From contig CP075497.1 in NCBI GenBank assembly GCA_021613535.1, forward strand, positions 5,642,001 to 5,706,000: a stretch of DNA of 64,000 nt, given 5' to 3'. The stretch is from Adineta vaga. Lineage: Eukaryota; Rotifera. A program made the position numbers and the translations under genes. This document shows positions 22,201-37,200 of the stretch, piece by piece; within the stretch, counting starts at the first letter, position 1; every line of letters starts with the position of its first letter. A model generated the notes under the pieces. It was given only the letters and a program-made list of their open reading frames with translations, was not told where the DNA came from and searched no databases.

Positions 22201-25200
22201 TGTTGAAGCACCTGTGTATGGTGTTCCTGGTGTTGAAGCACCGGTGTATGGTGTTGCTGGTGTTGAAGCACCTGTGTATGGTGTGCCTGGAGTTGAAGCA
22301 CCGGTGTATGGTGTTGATGGTGTTGAAGCTCCGGTATATGGTGTTGAGGGTGTTGAAGCACCTGTGTATGGAGTTCCTGGTGTTGAAGCACCGGTATAGG
22401 GTGTTGATGGTGTTGAAGCACCTGTGTATGGAGTTCCTGGAGTTGAAGCACCGGTATATGGTGTTGAGGGTGTTGAAGCACCGGTATATGGTGTTGAGGG
22501 TGTTGAAGCACCTGTATATGGTGTGCCTGGAGTTGAAGCACCGGTGTATGGTGTGCCTGGTGTTGTAGCTCCGGTATATGGAGTTGATGGTGTTGAAGCT
22601 CCTGTATATGGTGTTCCTGGTGTTGTGGCACCGGTATATGGTGTTCCTGGTGTTGTGGCACCGGTATATGGTGTTCCTGGTGTTGATGGTGTAGAAGCAC
22701 CTGTGTATGGAGTTCCTGGAGTTGTAGCACCGGTATATGGAGTTGATGGTGTTGAAGCGCCCGTGTATGGTGTGCCAGGAGTTGTAGCACCGGTATATGG
22801 TGTTGAGGGTGTTGAAGCTCCTGTATATGGTGTTCCTGGTGTTGTGGCACCGGTATATGGTGTTGATGGTGTTGAAGCACCTGTATATGGTGTGCCTGGA
22901 GTTGAAGCACCGGTGTATGGTGTGCCTGGTGTTGTAGCTCCGGTATATGGAGTTGATGGTGTTGAAGCTCCTGTGTATGGAGTTCCTGGTGTTGTAGCAC
23001 CGGTATATGGTGTTGATGGTGTTGAAGCACCGGTATATGCTGTTGATGGTGTTGAAGCTCCTGTGTATGGTGTTGATGGTGTTGAAGCACCTGTATATGG
23101 AGTTCCTGGTGTTGTGGCACCGGTATATGGAGTTGATGGTGTTGAAGCTCCTGTGTATGGAGTTCCTGGTGTTGTAGCACCGGTATATGGTGTTGATGGT
23201 GTTGAAGCACCTGTGTAGGGTGTTCCGGGAGTTGAGGCACCTGTGTATGGTTTTTCTGTAGTTGACGCTGTTGTTATTCCAGTGGACGGTGTGGTAGGTC
23301 CGGTTGGTCCTCCAGTCGGTCCAGTAGGGGATGCTGTACCTGCCGTTGGTCCACCTGTTGACTGTGTGTATGATGTACCACTTGATGGTGTCGCTACAGT
23401 TGTCAACGTAGTTATTGCGATTGAAGGTGTTGATCCAGAGATAGTTGGTGGAACTGTTCCAGTCGTCACAACTGTTGTAGCCGTCGATGGTGTGTAACAA
23501 GCGATGATGGATACAGTCACATCAGTTGGTGCTGCACCATTGGGTGTGTTAAAGATGATTGTGACTGTGCTACCCTCTGGCAGAGGTTGATTGTAGGTGA
23601 CTGCCACTGTTGGTGTACCAGATGGAGATGTTTGACTGAAGAGAACTGTACCATCGGGTTGTTTCACAATGACAGTGATACTGTCGACATTGGTTGTTGG
23701 ACTTGGTACAGAAACTGAACTGAGAATGGGTGTTGTGCCTGATGTGAATGGAATAATGACAGATGCATTATTATTGATGAAATTAACACCGGGAGATTCG
23801 GGATTGAGTTCTGAAACGGATGTAGACCCAGGTGCTCCGATGAATATTGCCTGATTGATGTATTGTGGACTGGTCATGCCTATAATGGAATTAGGTGATT
23901 GCGATGATGAAGTAGAGAGAAAACATACCATCAATAAGTGGACAAATGACAGTTGTAGTGATGGGTGTTCCTGGAGCAAGTGTTGATTGGATTGATGCTT
24001 GCGTTGATCCTGTTACACCTAAATGATATCGAAGTTGATTGCTAAACTTTTTATTTTTCATATTATAAATTTTGCGAAAATACAGGACTACATATTACGC
24101 TTTATGGCAGGTATATTTTAAGAAACTTCATAACGATCGAACTATCAATGTGAAGATGACGGAAACATAAAGAATGAACTAAAAGATTTTAACATTCAGT
24201 CATATTGAACAAATTTTTTACCGACATAGAATGTTCGTAACTCTTCAAGATCATTAAATACTGTCAATCAGACTGACATACATGGGTAACTTTGAGCAAG
24301 CTCTATCGGTGTAACCATAAACGAAGACAAAACTATAAGCATCATATTATTTAATTTCGCAAGCGTGAAGGACACCAGATCACTCTTGCAGGGTTCTTGG
24401 AGAGATTCGCATAGAAACAAATACTTCTACTAACGAAATATGTTGACACTTCAAACGTTCACCACACGACTCAGTCAATTAGAGACACACGGCGGGTCCA
24501 TAACAGAGAACCTACATAGGTACATATTTCCAAAACAATCGATATTTTCAGGAAGACTACGAAAATAAGCGTTTTTTTATATCGAATATTGATGTGAAGC
24601 GCGAGTGGATGCACTTTATATACTAAAACATGCAGTATCACAAATCGCAGGTATGTGAATGCGGTGATAGTCACTTTCTTACCAGTACTTCCAGGATAAG
24701 CTGTTGAACCTGTAGCGGTAGTTCCTTGTGTCACTACAGTTGTCAACGTAGTTATTGTGATTGAAGGCGTTGATCCAGAGATAGATGGTGGAACTGTTCC
24801 TGTCGTTACAACGGTTGTAGCCGTCGATGGTGCGTAACAAGCGATAATGGATACAGTCACATCAGTTGGTGCTGCACCATTGGGCGTGTTAAAGATGATT
24901 GTGACTGTGCTACCCTCTGGCAGAGGTTGATTATAAGTGACTGCAACTGTTGGTGTACCAGATGGAGATGTTTGATTGAAGAGAACTGTACCATCGGGTT
25001 GTTTCACAATGACAGTGATACTGTCGACATTGGTTGTCGGACTTGGTACAGAAACTGAACTGAGAATGGGTGTTGTGCCTGATGTGAATGGAATAATGAC
25101 AGATGCATTATTATTGATGAAATTAACACCAGGAGATTCAGGATTGAGTTCCGAAACGGTTGTAGACCCGGGTGCTCCGATGAATATTGCCTGATTGATG

Positions 25201-28200
25201 TATTGTGGATTGGTCATGCCTATAATGGAATGAGGTGAGTGATGATGAAGTAGAGAGAAAACATACCATCAATAAGTGGACAAATGACAGTTGTAGTGGT
25301 GGGTGTTCCTGGAGCAAGTGTTGATTGGATTGATGCTTGCGTTGATCCTGTTACACCTAAACGGTACATAAGTGAATTTTTAACGTTTTTTCCTTATCAT
25401 AAACTTAGTGAATATATCACAGTAACGAAAACACATGGATATCGAGTGTGCTCGAAGATTTCCACATATCTCTGCTGTTGACATATGTGTTTCTCCACAT
25501 TTATTCTTTGTAACAAATACAGATTATTAAACCCTATCAATCATATTGATTCATATACGCGACTTTATTCATGCTCTATCCATGTTAACAGAAGACAACA
25601 ATTGAATATGAGGTTAACGTTATTTATTGCATCAACAATTCTCAGAAATATAACCTTGCTAGTGCTCATAATACGAAAATGACCGTATTTTTATATCGAC
25701 TGCGGATATGTGACGCGAGCGGATACACTTTGTCTACGCAATGCAAGCGATTTTACCAATTAAATAAGATGTCAAGAGGAGAATAGTAACTATCTTACCA
25801 GTACTTCCAGGATAAGCTGTTGAACCTGTAGCGGCAGTTCCTTGTGTCACTACAGTTGTCAGCGTAGTTATTGTGATTGAAGGCGTTGATCCAGAGATAG
25901 TTGGTGGAACTGTTCCAGTCGTTACAACTGTTGTAGCCGTCGATGGTGTGTAACAAGCGATAATGGATACAGTCACATCAGTTGGTGCTGCACCATTGGG
26001 TGTGTTAAATATGATTGTGACTGTGCTACCCTCTGGTAGAGGTTGATTGTAAGTGACATCAACTGTGGGTGTACCAGATGGAGATGTTTGACTGAAGAGA
26101 ACTGTACCATCGGGTTGTTTCACAATGACAGTGATACTGTCGACATTAGTGGTCGGACTTGGTACAGAAACTGAACTGAGAATGGGTGTTGTGCCTGATG
26201 TGAATGGAATAATGACAGATGCATTATTATTGATGAAATTAACACCGGGTGACTCGGGATTGAGTTCCGAAACGGTTGTAGACCCAGGTGCTCCGATGAA
26301 TATTGCCTGATTGATGTATTGTGGATTGGTCATGCCTATAGTGGAATGAGGTGAGAGATGATGAAGTAGAGAGAAAACATACCATCAATGAGTGGACAAA
26401 TGACTGTTGTAGTGGTGGGTGTTCCTGGAGCAAGTGTTGATTGGGTTGATGGTGGTGGTGTTGATCCCGTAACACCTAAACGAGATAAAAGTGAATTATT
26501 GACGTTTCTCATTTTCTTATCAGAAATGGCGTCAAAATATAAAACAAATCATCAAGTTATGACTCAGGCATACATTGGGAAACTTTCGTAAGGATCGAAT
26601 GATCAAAGTGACGGACACAAATAGATAAATAATGCGCCTGAAGAACTGCACATATGCGTGCCGCTGTCACATGTGTGGGTCCACATTTAATGCTCCTAAA
26701 ACATCATGCTTATTATAACTAGCAATGATATTTAATCATACAGCCGACTTTGGTCGAGCGCTGTCCATGATAATACAGGACAACAATTGAATATATCGTG
26801 GACATTATTTATTCTTTAACCAATTCGTAGAAACATTTCCTTCTACATTACGAACATGCTTACATATCTACTGACCTCAAATCAAGAAAGAACATTTATG
26901 AAATGAAGTTGTCATCTTTTTGTATGAGTCCACATTATCAAAACAATTACAGAGGGAAGCAATACATTGGAACGTATGGGACACATAGAAATATTAATGA
27001 AAAAAAGGCTGGTCATTGTTCGCCCATTACATTTATCATCTTGTTCTTACTTCTACGTCATTGTCGGCATCTCAGACAAGGACTGACCGTCTATACACGG
27101 TTTTACTATACGGCTTGTTGGGTGACATATCGTAAATTTCGAGAAAGTGAAAAGTAACGTTACACCCAAGAGAAAAATGACATGATATAACATGCGACAC
27201 GTGAAGGATGTATCATCAGAACAATACCTCTCAGCTAAGTACGAATTGAAAAAAAACGATTATTATGACAACAGAGACACATCATCTTTCCATCGATCAA
27301 TTATCTCCTGTTACCACCGTGGATAATAAAGATTCAATATCGAAGAACATGCTTTTATTGCTCATTATATTAAAATGTAATCGTCAGTTGCAGTAGTTCA
27401 TTAATTTTTTTAATGTTGCTAATGGTGTGTTTCGTATTATATTCTCGCTCAATTAAATATATAGTTAATCAGTGTTTTTTGGTACTTTATATACGTGCTT
27501 TTATACGTAGGCTAAGATGAGAAAATCACTGCACATGACTAATCATAAAGCATAATCACGTAAATTTGATTCCGGAGTTGAGTCCGAGCAAACGTTTCAA
27601 ACTAAGACTAGACCTCGAGCTGCCCATCTCCGCGTTATCTTACCGGTACTTCCAGGGTAAACCGTTGAACCTGTAGCGGCAGTTCCTTGTGTCACAACAG
27701 TTGTAATTGTATTGATTGTGATTGAGGGTGTTGATCCAGAGATAGTTGGTGGAACTGTTCCAGTCGTCACAACTGTTGTAGCCGTCGATGGTGTGTAACA
27801 AGCGATAATGGATACAGTCACATCAGTTGGTGCTGCACCATTGGGTGTGTTAAAGATAATTGTGACTGTGCTACCCTCTGGTAGAGGTTGATTATAAGTG
27901 ACTGCAACAGTTGGTGTACCAGATGGAGATGTTTGACTGAAGAGAACTGTACCATCGGGTTGTTTTACAATGACCGTGATACTGTCGACATTGGTTGTCG
28001 GACTTGGTACAGAAACTGAACTGAGAATGGGTGTTGTGCCTGATGTGAATGGAATAATGACAGATGCATTATTATTGATGAAATTAACACCAGGAGATTC
28101 GGGATTGAGTTCTGAAACGGTTGTCGACGCAGGTGCACCGATGAATGTTGCCTGATTGATGTATTGTGGATTGGTCATGCCTATAATGGAATGAGGTGAG

Positions 28201-31200
28201 TGATGATGAAGTAGAGAGAAAACATACCATCAATAAGTGGACAAATGACAGTTGTAGTGGTGGGTGTTCCTGGAGCAAATGTTGATTGGGTTGATGGTGG
28301 TGGTGTTGATCCTGTGACACCTAGGTAGATGGAAATGGTTATATTTCATTCGAGAGATATTTGTTGTGAACGAATCCTGTGATAATACTAATCTAAAATC
28401 CGTAGGAGTTCAAATGCTGTGACGAGCTGAGTGGAACTATACTGATGGAGTAAAAAGTGTAGTCCGATAGAAAACGTTTGGCTATGGGATATAAAAATGT
28501 CTCAATTCCTAAAACTTTTAGCAGTTCACATATTGATCTTATTGTTCAGTGCAACATTTGATATGAAAGAAGTGAAAAACCCTATTCCTACACTCACTTG
28601 TTGTTTGCGTCTGTCCAGCGGTTAGTGTACTTATTGTGATTGAAGGTGTTGATCCAAAGACAGTTGGTGAAACTGTTCCAGTCGTTACAACTGTTGTAGC
28701 CGTCGATGGTGTGTAACAAGCGATAATGGATACAGTCACATCAGTTGGTGCTGCACCATTGGGCGTGTTAAATATGATTGTGACTGTGCTACCCTCTGGT
28801 AGAGGTTGATTATAAGTGACTGCAACTGTTGGTGTACCAGATGGAGATGTTTGACTGAAGAGAACTGTACCATCGGGTTGTTTCACAATGACAGTGATAC
28901 TGTCGACATTGGTTGTCGGACTTGGTACGGAAACTGAACTGAGAATGGGTGTTGTGCCTGATGTGAATGGAATAATGACAGATGCATTATTATTGATGAA
29001 ATTAACACCGGGTGACTCGGGATTGAGTTCTGAAACGGTTGTAGACGCAGGTGCACCGATGAATGTTGCCTGATTGATGTATTGTGGATTGGTCATGCCT
29101 ATAGTGGAATGAGGTGAGTGATGATGAAGCAGAGAGAAAACATACCATCAATGAGTGGACAGATGACTGTTGTAGTGGTGGGTGTTCCTGGAGCAAGTGT
29201 TGATTGGGTTGGTGGCGGTGGTGTTGATCCTGTGACACCTGGGTAGATAGAAAATAGTTATGATTCACTTGAGAAATGTTTCTTCTGAACGAATCGTATG
29301 ATACTACAAATATTTTGTTTGTAGGAGTAGGAACGATGTGATCAAGTAAAAAACTGTTACACTATATGAAACATTCCGGTTAGGATTACAAAAATATCTG
29401 AAGGCATAAAACTCTTAACATTTTGCAAAATGATCTTATAGATGTCTTTAGTCTTTGTGTATAATTGAGTGCAACAGGTGATCTGAAAGAAGTGAAGAAT
29501 CGTATTCCTACACTGACCTGTGGTTTGCGTCTGTGTACCGGTTACTGTAGTTATTGTGATTGAAGGTGTTGATCCAGAGATAGTTGGTGGAACTGTTCCA
29601 GTCGTCACAACTGTTGTAGCCGTCGATGGTGTGTAACAAGCGATAATGGATACAGTCACATCAGTTGGTGCTGCACCGTTGGGCGTATTAAAGATGATTG
29701 TGACTGTGCTACCCTCTGGTAGAGGTTGATTATAAGTGACTGCAACTGTTGGTGTACCAGATGGGGATGTTTGACTGAAGAGAACTGTACCATCGGGTTG
29801 TTTTACAATGACAGTGATACTGTCGACATTAGTGGTCGGACTTGGTACGGAAACTGAACTGAGAATGGGTGTTGTGCCTGATGTGAATGGAATAATGACA
29901 GATGCATTATTATTGATGAAATTAACACCAGGAGATTCGGGATTGAGTTCCGAAACGGTTGTAGACCCAGGTGCTCCGATGAATATTGCCTGATTGATGT
30001 ATTGTGGATTGGTCATGCCTATAATGGAATGAGGTGAGAGATGATGAAGTAGAGAGAAAACATACCATCAATGAGTGGACAGATGACTGTTGTAGTGGTG
30101 GGTGTTCCTGGAGCAAGTGTTGATTGGGTTGGTGCTTGTGTCGATCCTGTAACACCTAAACGATACATAAGTGAATTATTGACATTTTTCATTTTTGTTG
30201 TCACAAACTTTGTCAACATTTTAAGTTTGTCAGAACCTTTTTAGAATACGTCTATAGTAGCAAACTTCATAGTCATCTAATTATCGCACTGAATATGACA
30301 CATGTATGAAGACTAAACTTGAAGTTTTTAACATATCGGGTGCTTTGAGCATGCTTTCTGTCCACATTCGATGTAAACATGAAAGAATCAATAGTTGCAG
30401 GGCGGAGAATGTTTCGGATGGACTTCCCTCTCAGGAACAGTTTTCCACTGACAATTGTACTTTGGGTTGAAGTTTTTAGCGGTCAGTAGTCATAGGAAGA
30501 AAGGTTTCGGTGAAAAATATCAGCGGTGACGATTAAACTATGCCCGATTTACAGCTGATCATAGGTCACAGTAGGAGGTACTGGGCTGCAGTGGTTTTAG
30601 ATGAAAGCCTATGTTAACACGTAACTTTTCATTAGACGAGTTTTTGATAAGAATCTTTGTAGATATGCCTGAAAAAAGTTGATCTCATGGCAATAAGTTC
30701 GCTTTCTTTCAGTCGGTGATTCGATTTTACCACAGGAGTTTGATAGAAAGTTTTGATTTCGTTGAAGCCATAAAAACGACACGAAATGATGATAGCTCAC
30801 ACTCGGGAAAAGTTGTTTCTATTTTTGGAAATGAAAGCTGTGTATTACAATTGAATTTTTCGTAAGAATTCAACAAGCAGTAGAATAGTCGTGTATTTAT
30901 GGATCCAGTGTAGTAGATATCTTGAGAAGAGAAATATTCCAAAATCTACGAAAACTTTTCAAACATTCGGGGATGCGTAGTGTTCAATCTATTGAGTACT
31001 GGTAGCACCGTCGTTTAGTCACTGAAGCACTAGGTTATCTTATAGTGTGTGCACCGCAACACTAGCGACATTGCTGTGCCCACTTTCTATGATTTATACC
31101 GACTTCGTCGGCTGATGTATATCAGTAAATTTTGTAGAATTCACTTATTTCATTAAAAGCTATTAGTATTTCGGAAGAGCACACTTTGATGCATCTTTTG

Positions 31201-34200
31201 ATTTAAAAACAACGAACTGAATTGTTTTTCAAAAATTGCGTTTTCTCAGACGTCGCTCACTTTTTCAACAGTGAATCAAAACAGATCCGTGTTGTAGTGA
31301 TGCTGCGAAGAGATACGCTGAAAAACAGATTCTCTATACTGTCTTAATGTGTCTAAATTTGGCGGTACATTTCCTAGGTGATCCATACATCGTTGACTAC
31401 TCAACTAAGTCCATTTATGACAGAGTTTACATAGTTACAAGTTTTTCTATTAATCAATATTCTCAGGGAGACTACAACAATATGCGTTTCTTTAAATTGG
31501 ATGTTCACGTATGCCGCGAGTGGATGCAGTTTATATATTGGTTACAATCGCTTTCACAAATCAGTGATATGTGAATGTGGCGGTAGTCACTATCTTACCA
31601 GTACTTCCAGGATAAGCTGTTGAGCCTGTAGCGGTAGTTCCTTGTGTCACTACAGTTGTCAACGTAGTTATTGTGATTGAAGGCGTTGATCCAGAGATAG
31701 TTGGTGGAACTGTTCCAGTCGTTACAACTGTTGTAGCCGTCGATGGTGCGTAACAAGCGATGATGGATACAGTCACATCAGTTGGTGCTGCACCATTGGG
31801 CGTGTTAAAGATGATTGTGACTGTGCTACCCTCTGGTAGAGGTTGATTATAAGTGACATCAACTGTTGGTGTACCAGATGGAGATGTTTGACTGAAGAGA
31901 ACTGTACCATCGGGCTTTTTCACAATGACAGTGATACTGTCGACATTGGTTGTCGGACTTGGTACAGAAACTGAACTGAGAATGGGTGTTGTGCCTGATG
32001 TGAATGGAATAATGACGGATGCATTATTGTTGATGAAATTAACACCAGGAGATTCGGGATTGAGTTCCGAAACGGTTGTAGACCCAGGTGCTCCGATGAA
32101 TATTGCCTGATTGATGTATTGTGGATTGGTCATGCCTATAATGGAATGAGGTGAGAGATGATGAAGTAGAGAGAAAACATACCATCAATAAGTGGACAAA
32201 TGACTGTTGTAGTGGTGGGTGTTCCTGGAGCAAGTGTTGATTGGGTTGATGGTGGTGTTGGTCCCGTAACACCTATGTTAATAGAAATGGTTATCTTTCA
32301 TTCGAGACATGTTTGCTGTGAACGAATCGTATGATAATACGAATATCTCATCTGTACGAATGGGAATACTGTTATGATGGAAAATGACCGAAAGGGAAAA
32401 TGTCGATTATATAATTGCCGAAGAGAGAGAAGATAAAATATAGAAAAGGAAAAATGTGGAAAGAAAAAAGAATGATTAATTTATGAGAGGTCATTAATGA
32501 TAAGAGAGAAAATAATTACAGACTGATTATATTGTGTCGTGAAACTTGTTTATTTCTTCAAACGACCTAGGCTGAAAAGCGATTTCCTAGAAGACAGAAA
32601 CCACCTGAAAATGTCTTAGAGATAAAATACAACTTTAAAAGTATTTGCAGTTTGTAACGAATTCTGAACCTTTTGGTTACTCTCATTAAAGCGTTACAGG
32701 TTGCTATGAAACTTTTCAAAAGATTTCGATTTCGTTGCAAAAATGATTCAGTGTGGCAATCATTTTTGTTTTTGGTGTACTGGTGTACGTACGACTACAA
32801 TGAACGCATATCGAGTATAATCGTTTAATTTACTTTTCGTTGATTTTCTATATTTCAGATATGGAAATTACACCTTTTAATATCATATCTCTCGATAAAA
32901 CTCAAAAGATTGGTAGCATCTTAAGTGTTTGCGTGTGATTAAACAGCGAGCTGATCTTCTCATACCCATATCCTCAATACAGATTGTTCACTATTCATAC
33001 ATTTTAATCCTTCAGTATGTTTTCTTTGTTAATATTGTTTTTGACGCTTATTCTTTCGTCCTTTTTCATTTCTACATTTTTCTTTTCGATATTTTTCTCC
33101 GTCATTTCCCGTTTCATCATTTTCCATCCATTCTAAATTCTGTAATGGAGTAGAAAGCGCTCCATATATGAAAAGTTATATAAAGAGTTATATAAATGTC
33201 TGAAATCATTATGCATTTGCCACTTCGCTAAGTATACTTCCATTTCTGTTTACTTTTGTATATAAACGAGTGCAACATATCATATAAAAGTAGCGAAGAA
33301 CCATATTCCTATACTGACCTGTCGTTTGCGTCTGTCCAGCGGTTACTGTAGTTATTGTGATTGAAGGTGATGATCCAGAGATAGATGGTGGAACTGTTCC
33401 AGTCGTTACAACGGTTGTAGCCGTCGATGGTGCGTAACAAGCGATAATGGATACAGTCACATCAGTTGGTGCTGCACCATTGGGCGTGTTAAAGATGATT
33501 GTGACTGTGCTACCCTCTGGCAGAGGTTGATTATAAGTGACTGCAACTGTTGGTGTACCAGATGGAGATGTTTGACTGAAGAGAACTGTACCATCGGGTT
33601 GTTTTACAATGACAGTGATACTGTCGACATTGGTTGTTGGACTTGGTACGGAAACTGAACTGAGAATGGGTGTTGTGCCGGATGTGAATGGAATAATGAC
33701 AGATGCATTATTATTGATGAAATTAACACCAGGAGATTCGGGATTGAGTTCTGAAACGGTTGTAGACCCAGGTGCTCCGATGAATGTTGCCTGATTGATG
33801 TATTGTGGATTGGTCATGCCTATAGTGGAATGAGGTGAGTGATGATGAAGTAGAGAGAAAACATACCATCAATGAGTGGACAGATGACTGTTGTAGTGGT
33901 GGGTGTTCCTGGAGCAAGTGTTGATTGGGTTGGTGGCGGTGGTGTTGATCCTGTGACACCTGGGTAGATAGAAAATAGTTATGGTTCACTTGAGAAATGT
34001 TCCTTCTGAACGAATCGCATGATAGTACGAATATTTCGTTTGTAGGAGTAAGAACGATGTGATCAAGTAAAAAACTGTTACACTATATGGAACATTCTGG
34101 TAAGAATTGTAAAAATATCTGCGGTCATAAAACTCTTAACATTTTGCAAAATGATCTTATAGGTGTCTCTAGTCTTTGCATATAAATGAGTGCAACATAC

Positions 34201-37200
34201 GATGTGAAAGAAGTGAAGAATTGTACTCCAACACTCACCTGTGGTTTGCGTCTGTGTACCGGTTACTGTAGTTATTGTGATTGAAGGTGTTGATCCAGAG
34301 ATAGTTGGTGGAACTGTTCCAGTCGTTACAACTGTTGTAGCCGTCGATGGTGTGTAACAAGCGATAATGGATACAGTCACATCAGTTGGTGCTGCACCAT
34401 TGGGCGTGTTAAAGATGATTGTGACTGTGCTACCCTCTGGCAGAGGTTGATTATAAGTGACTGCAACTGTTGGTGTACCAGATGGAGATGTTTGACTGAA
34501 GAGAACTGTACCATCGGGTTGTTTTACAATGACAGTGATACTGTCGACATTGGTTGTTGGACTTGGTACGGAAACTGAACTGAGAATGGGTGTTGTGCCT
34601 GATGTGAATGGAATAATGACAGATGCATTATTATTGATGAAATTAACACCGGGTGACTCGGGATTGAGTTCCGAAACGGTTGTAGACCCAGGTGCTCCGA
34701 TGAATGTTGCCTGATTGATGTATTGTGGATTGGTCATGCCTATAGTGGAATGAGATGAGTGATGATGAAGCAGAGAGAAAACATACCATCAATGAGTGGA
34801 CAAATGACACTTGTAGTGATGGTGGTTCCTGGAGCAAGTGTTGATTGGGTTGGTGGTGGTGTTGATTCTGTAACAGCTAGATTCAAAAAGAATGTTATAA
34901 TCGATTGTGGTGAGTAGAATAAAAGTGTCTCATAGATATAAGATGTATTGACATGTGGGAAAATTATTATTATTATTTCGAACGATTTTATACGAAATGT
35001 TACAGATTAGAGAAAGCGTTTCAATAGGTTTTCTTTCGGAGGAGAGGTTTATAATAGAAAACCAAGCTAGTTAAAGGTTGGTTTTTAATATTGTGTTGAG
35101 AAAACGGATGGTTGTATCTAGTACTAAGGCTCATTTGGGTTGTATTAGGTGTAAATCATTTTTTAGCTAGCGTATTTAAAATGCTCTGCCATGAGATATG
35201 TTCGTGTTGTAAGAACGGTCTTTAATGTATCTTATTTTTGTGCTTGTTTGGTTACTATGTGACTTGTCTTCCGTACAAACCTTCGAAGGAAATGATTGCT
35301 GTTGCCGTGGTATAGTGCTGATTCATTGAATATTATGTTGTGTAGTGCAAAGAAGTAGCTGATATTCCCATGTAATTCTCTTTGTGCTCTGGCGGATTAT
35401 TGATAATGGAGAGCTCGAGTAGGCGAGATATACGCTAGATTTTATATACATGTATATGTAACGATAATGATATCGTTCATCTCTTTCTGTTCTCTATTCT
35501 CTCACCTCTATATCATATTGTCTCCGGGTCATCTCTCTCTTTCCTCTTCTCTATATAAACGTGTGTCTTATTGTGAAATCGGGACATTCTGGTCATGTAG
35601 AGTAGTCAATAAACATCATACCGTGAGAGGCGGTTAGCTACTCAACCAGTTTGTCGTTACAGTATACACACGTATGAAGAACAAATCAGAATATTTAATA
35701 CTGTGTCTTTTTTCTCCTGAAATACTTTTTAATAAGAGACAATCGCACATTAAATGAAACACATTTCATCAATGTGTGACTGAAAACCTTTTATATACTC
35801 ATTTTGCTTTTCTGTATAATTTATGAAGTGAAAACTAATTGCAAAAAGTTTTCAATTTATGCAGAGTATTAATTAATATAATAAATGAACTTTCTCATCA
35901 TACGGAAGAAACAAAACGACTATACTTCTGTAGGGGCTTCATACAGCCCTTCGATGGAGAGTCCATGAGCCCAGATCTATCGCAAAATCAATATCAAACA
36001 CTTGTCAACAGACAAATAACTCGTTTCAGTAGGGAACCAATTTCAATTCAAAGTAAACATCGTCCTAATTACAAATTCTACCGATATCCCAAACTATTTC
36101 TTATTCATACTACAAACGCCATCAAAAATTGTTGTTATTTACGATATCAATAGAATAGTCAAAATTTCGGTACTCGGTTCTGTTCTACTTCCTTTGATGA
36201 CTCACCTGTGATTTGCGTCTGTGTACCGGTTAATGTACTTATTGTGATTGAAGGTGTTGATCCAGAGATAGTTGGTGGAACTGTTCCAGTCGTTACAACT
36301 GTTGTAGCCGTCGATGGTGCGTAACAAGCGATAATGGATACAGTCACATCAGTTGGTGCTGCACCATTGGGTGTGTTAAAGATGATTGTGACTGTGCTAC
36401 CCTCTGGCAGAGGTTGATTATAAGTGACTGCAACTGTTGGTGTACCAGATGGGGATGTTTGACTGAAGAGAACTGTACCATCGGGTTGTTTCACAATGAC
36501 AGTGATACTGTCGACATTGGTTGTTGGACTTGGTACGGAAACTGAACTGAGAATAGGTGTTGTGCCTGATGTGAATGGAATAATGACAGATGCATTATTA
36601 TTGATGAAATTAACACCAGGAGATTCGGGATTGAGTTCCGAAACGGTTGTAGACCCAGGTGCTCCGATGAATGTTGCCTGATTGATGTATTGTGGATTGG
36701 TCATGCCTATAGTGGAATGAGGTGAGTGATGATGAAGCAGAGAGAAAACATACCATCAATGAGTGGACAAATGACTGTTGTAGTGGTGGGTGTTCCTGGA
36801 GCAAGTGTTGATTGATATGATGGTTGCGTTGATCCTGTAACACCTAAGAATATAGAAATCGTTATACTTCATTCGAGACTTTTTCATTGCGAACGAATCG
36901 TATGATAATACGAATCGAGAATCGGTGTGGGTGTGGGAATTCTGTGATGAAGTAGATACCGTTCCATTCTACAAAGCGTTTGAATGTGGGTTATAGAAAG
37001 TCAGAAGTTAGAAAGCTTCTAGCAGCTGGGACGGTGATCGTCTAACTGTGTTTCATTTTGTATATAAATGAGTGCAACATACGATGTGAAAGAAGTGAAG
37101 AATTTTACTCCCACGCTCACCTGTGGTTTGCGTCTGTGTACCGGTTAATGTACTTATTGTGATTGAAGGCGTTGATCCAGAGATAGTTGGTGGAACTGTT

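Noticed and set aside
16930-23250. Possible CRISPR array (regular ~30-bp direct repeats)
   Set aside because: The repeats are contiguous with no unique spacers, translate as one protein, and lie inside an intron-containing eukaryotic gene.
35839-36153. 104-codon + strand ORF in the R12-R11 intron
   Set aside because: No ATG at its listed start, no recognisable domain, and it lies inside an intron; chance frame.
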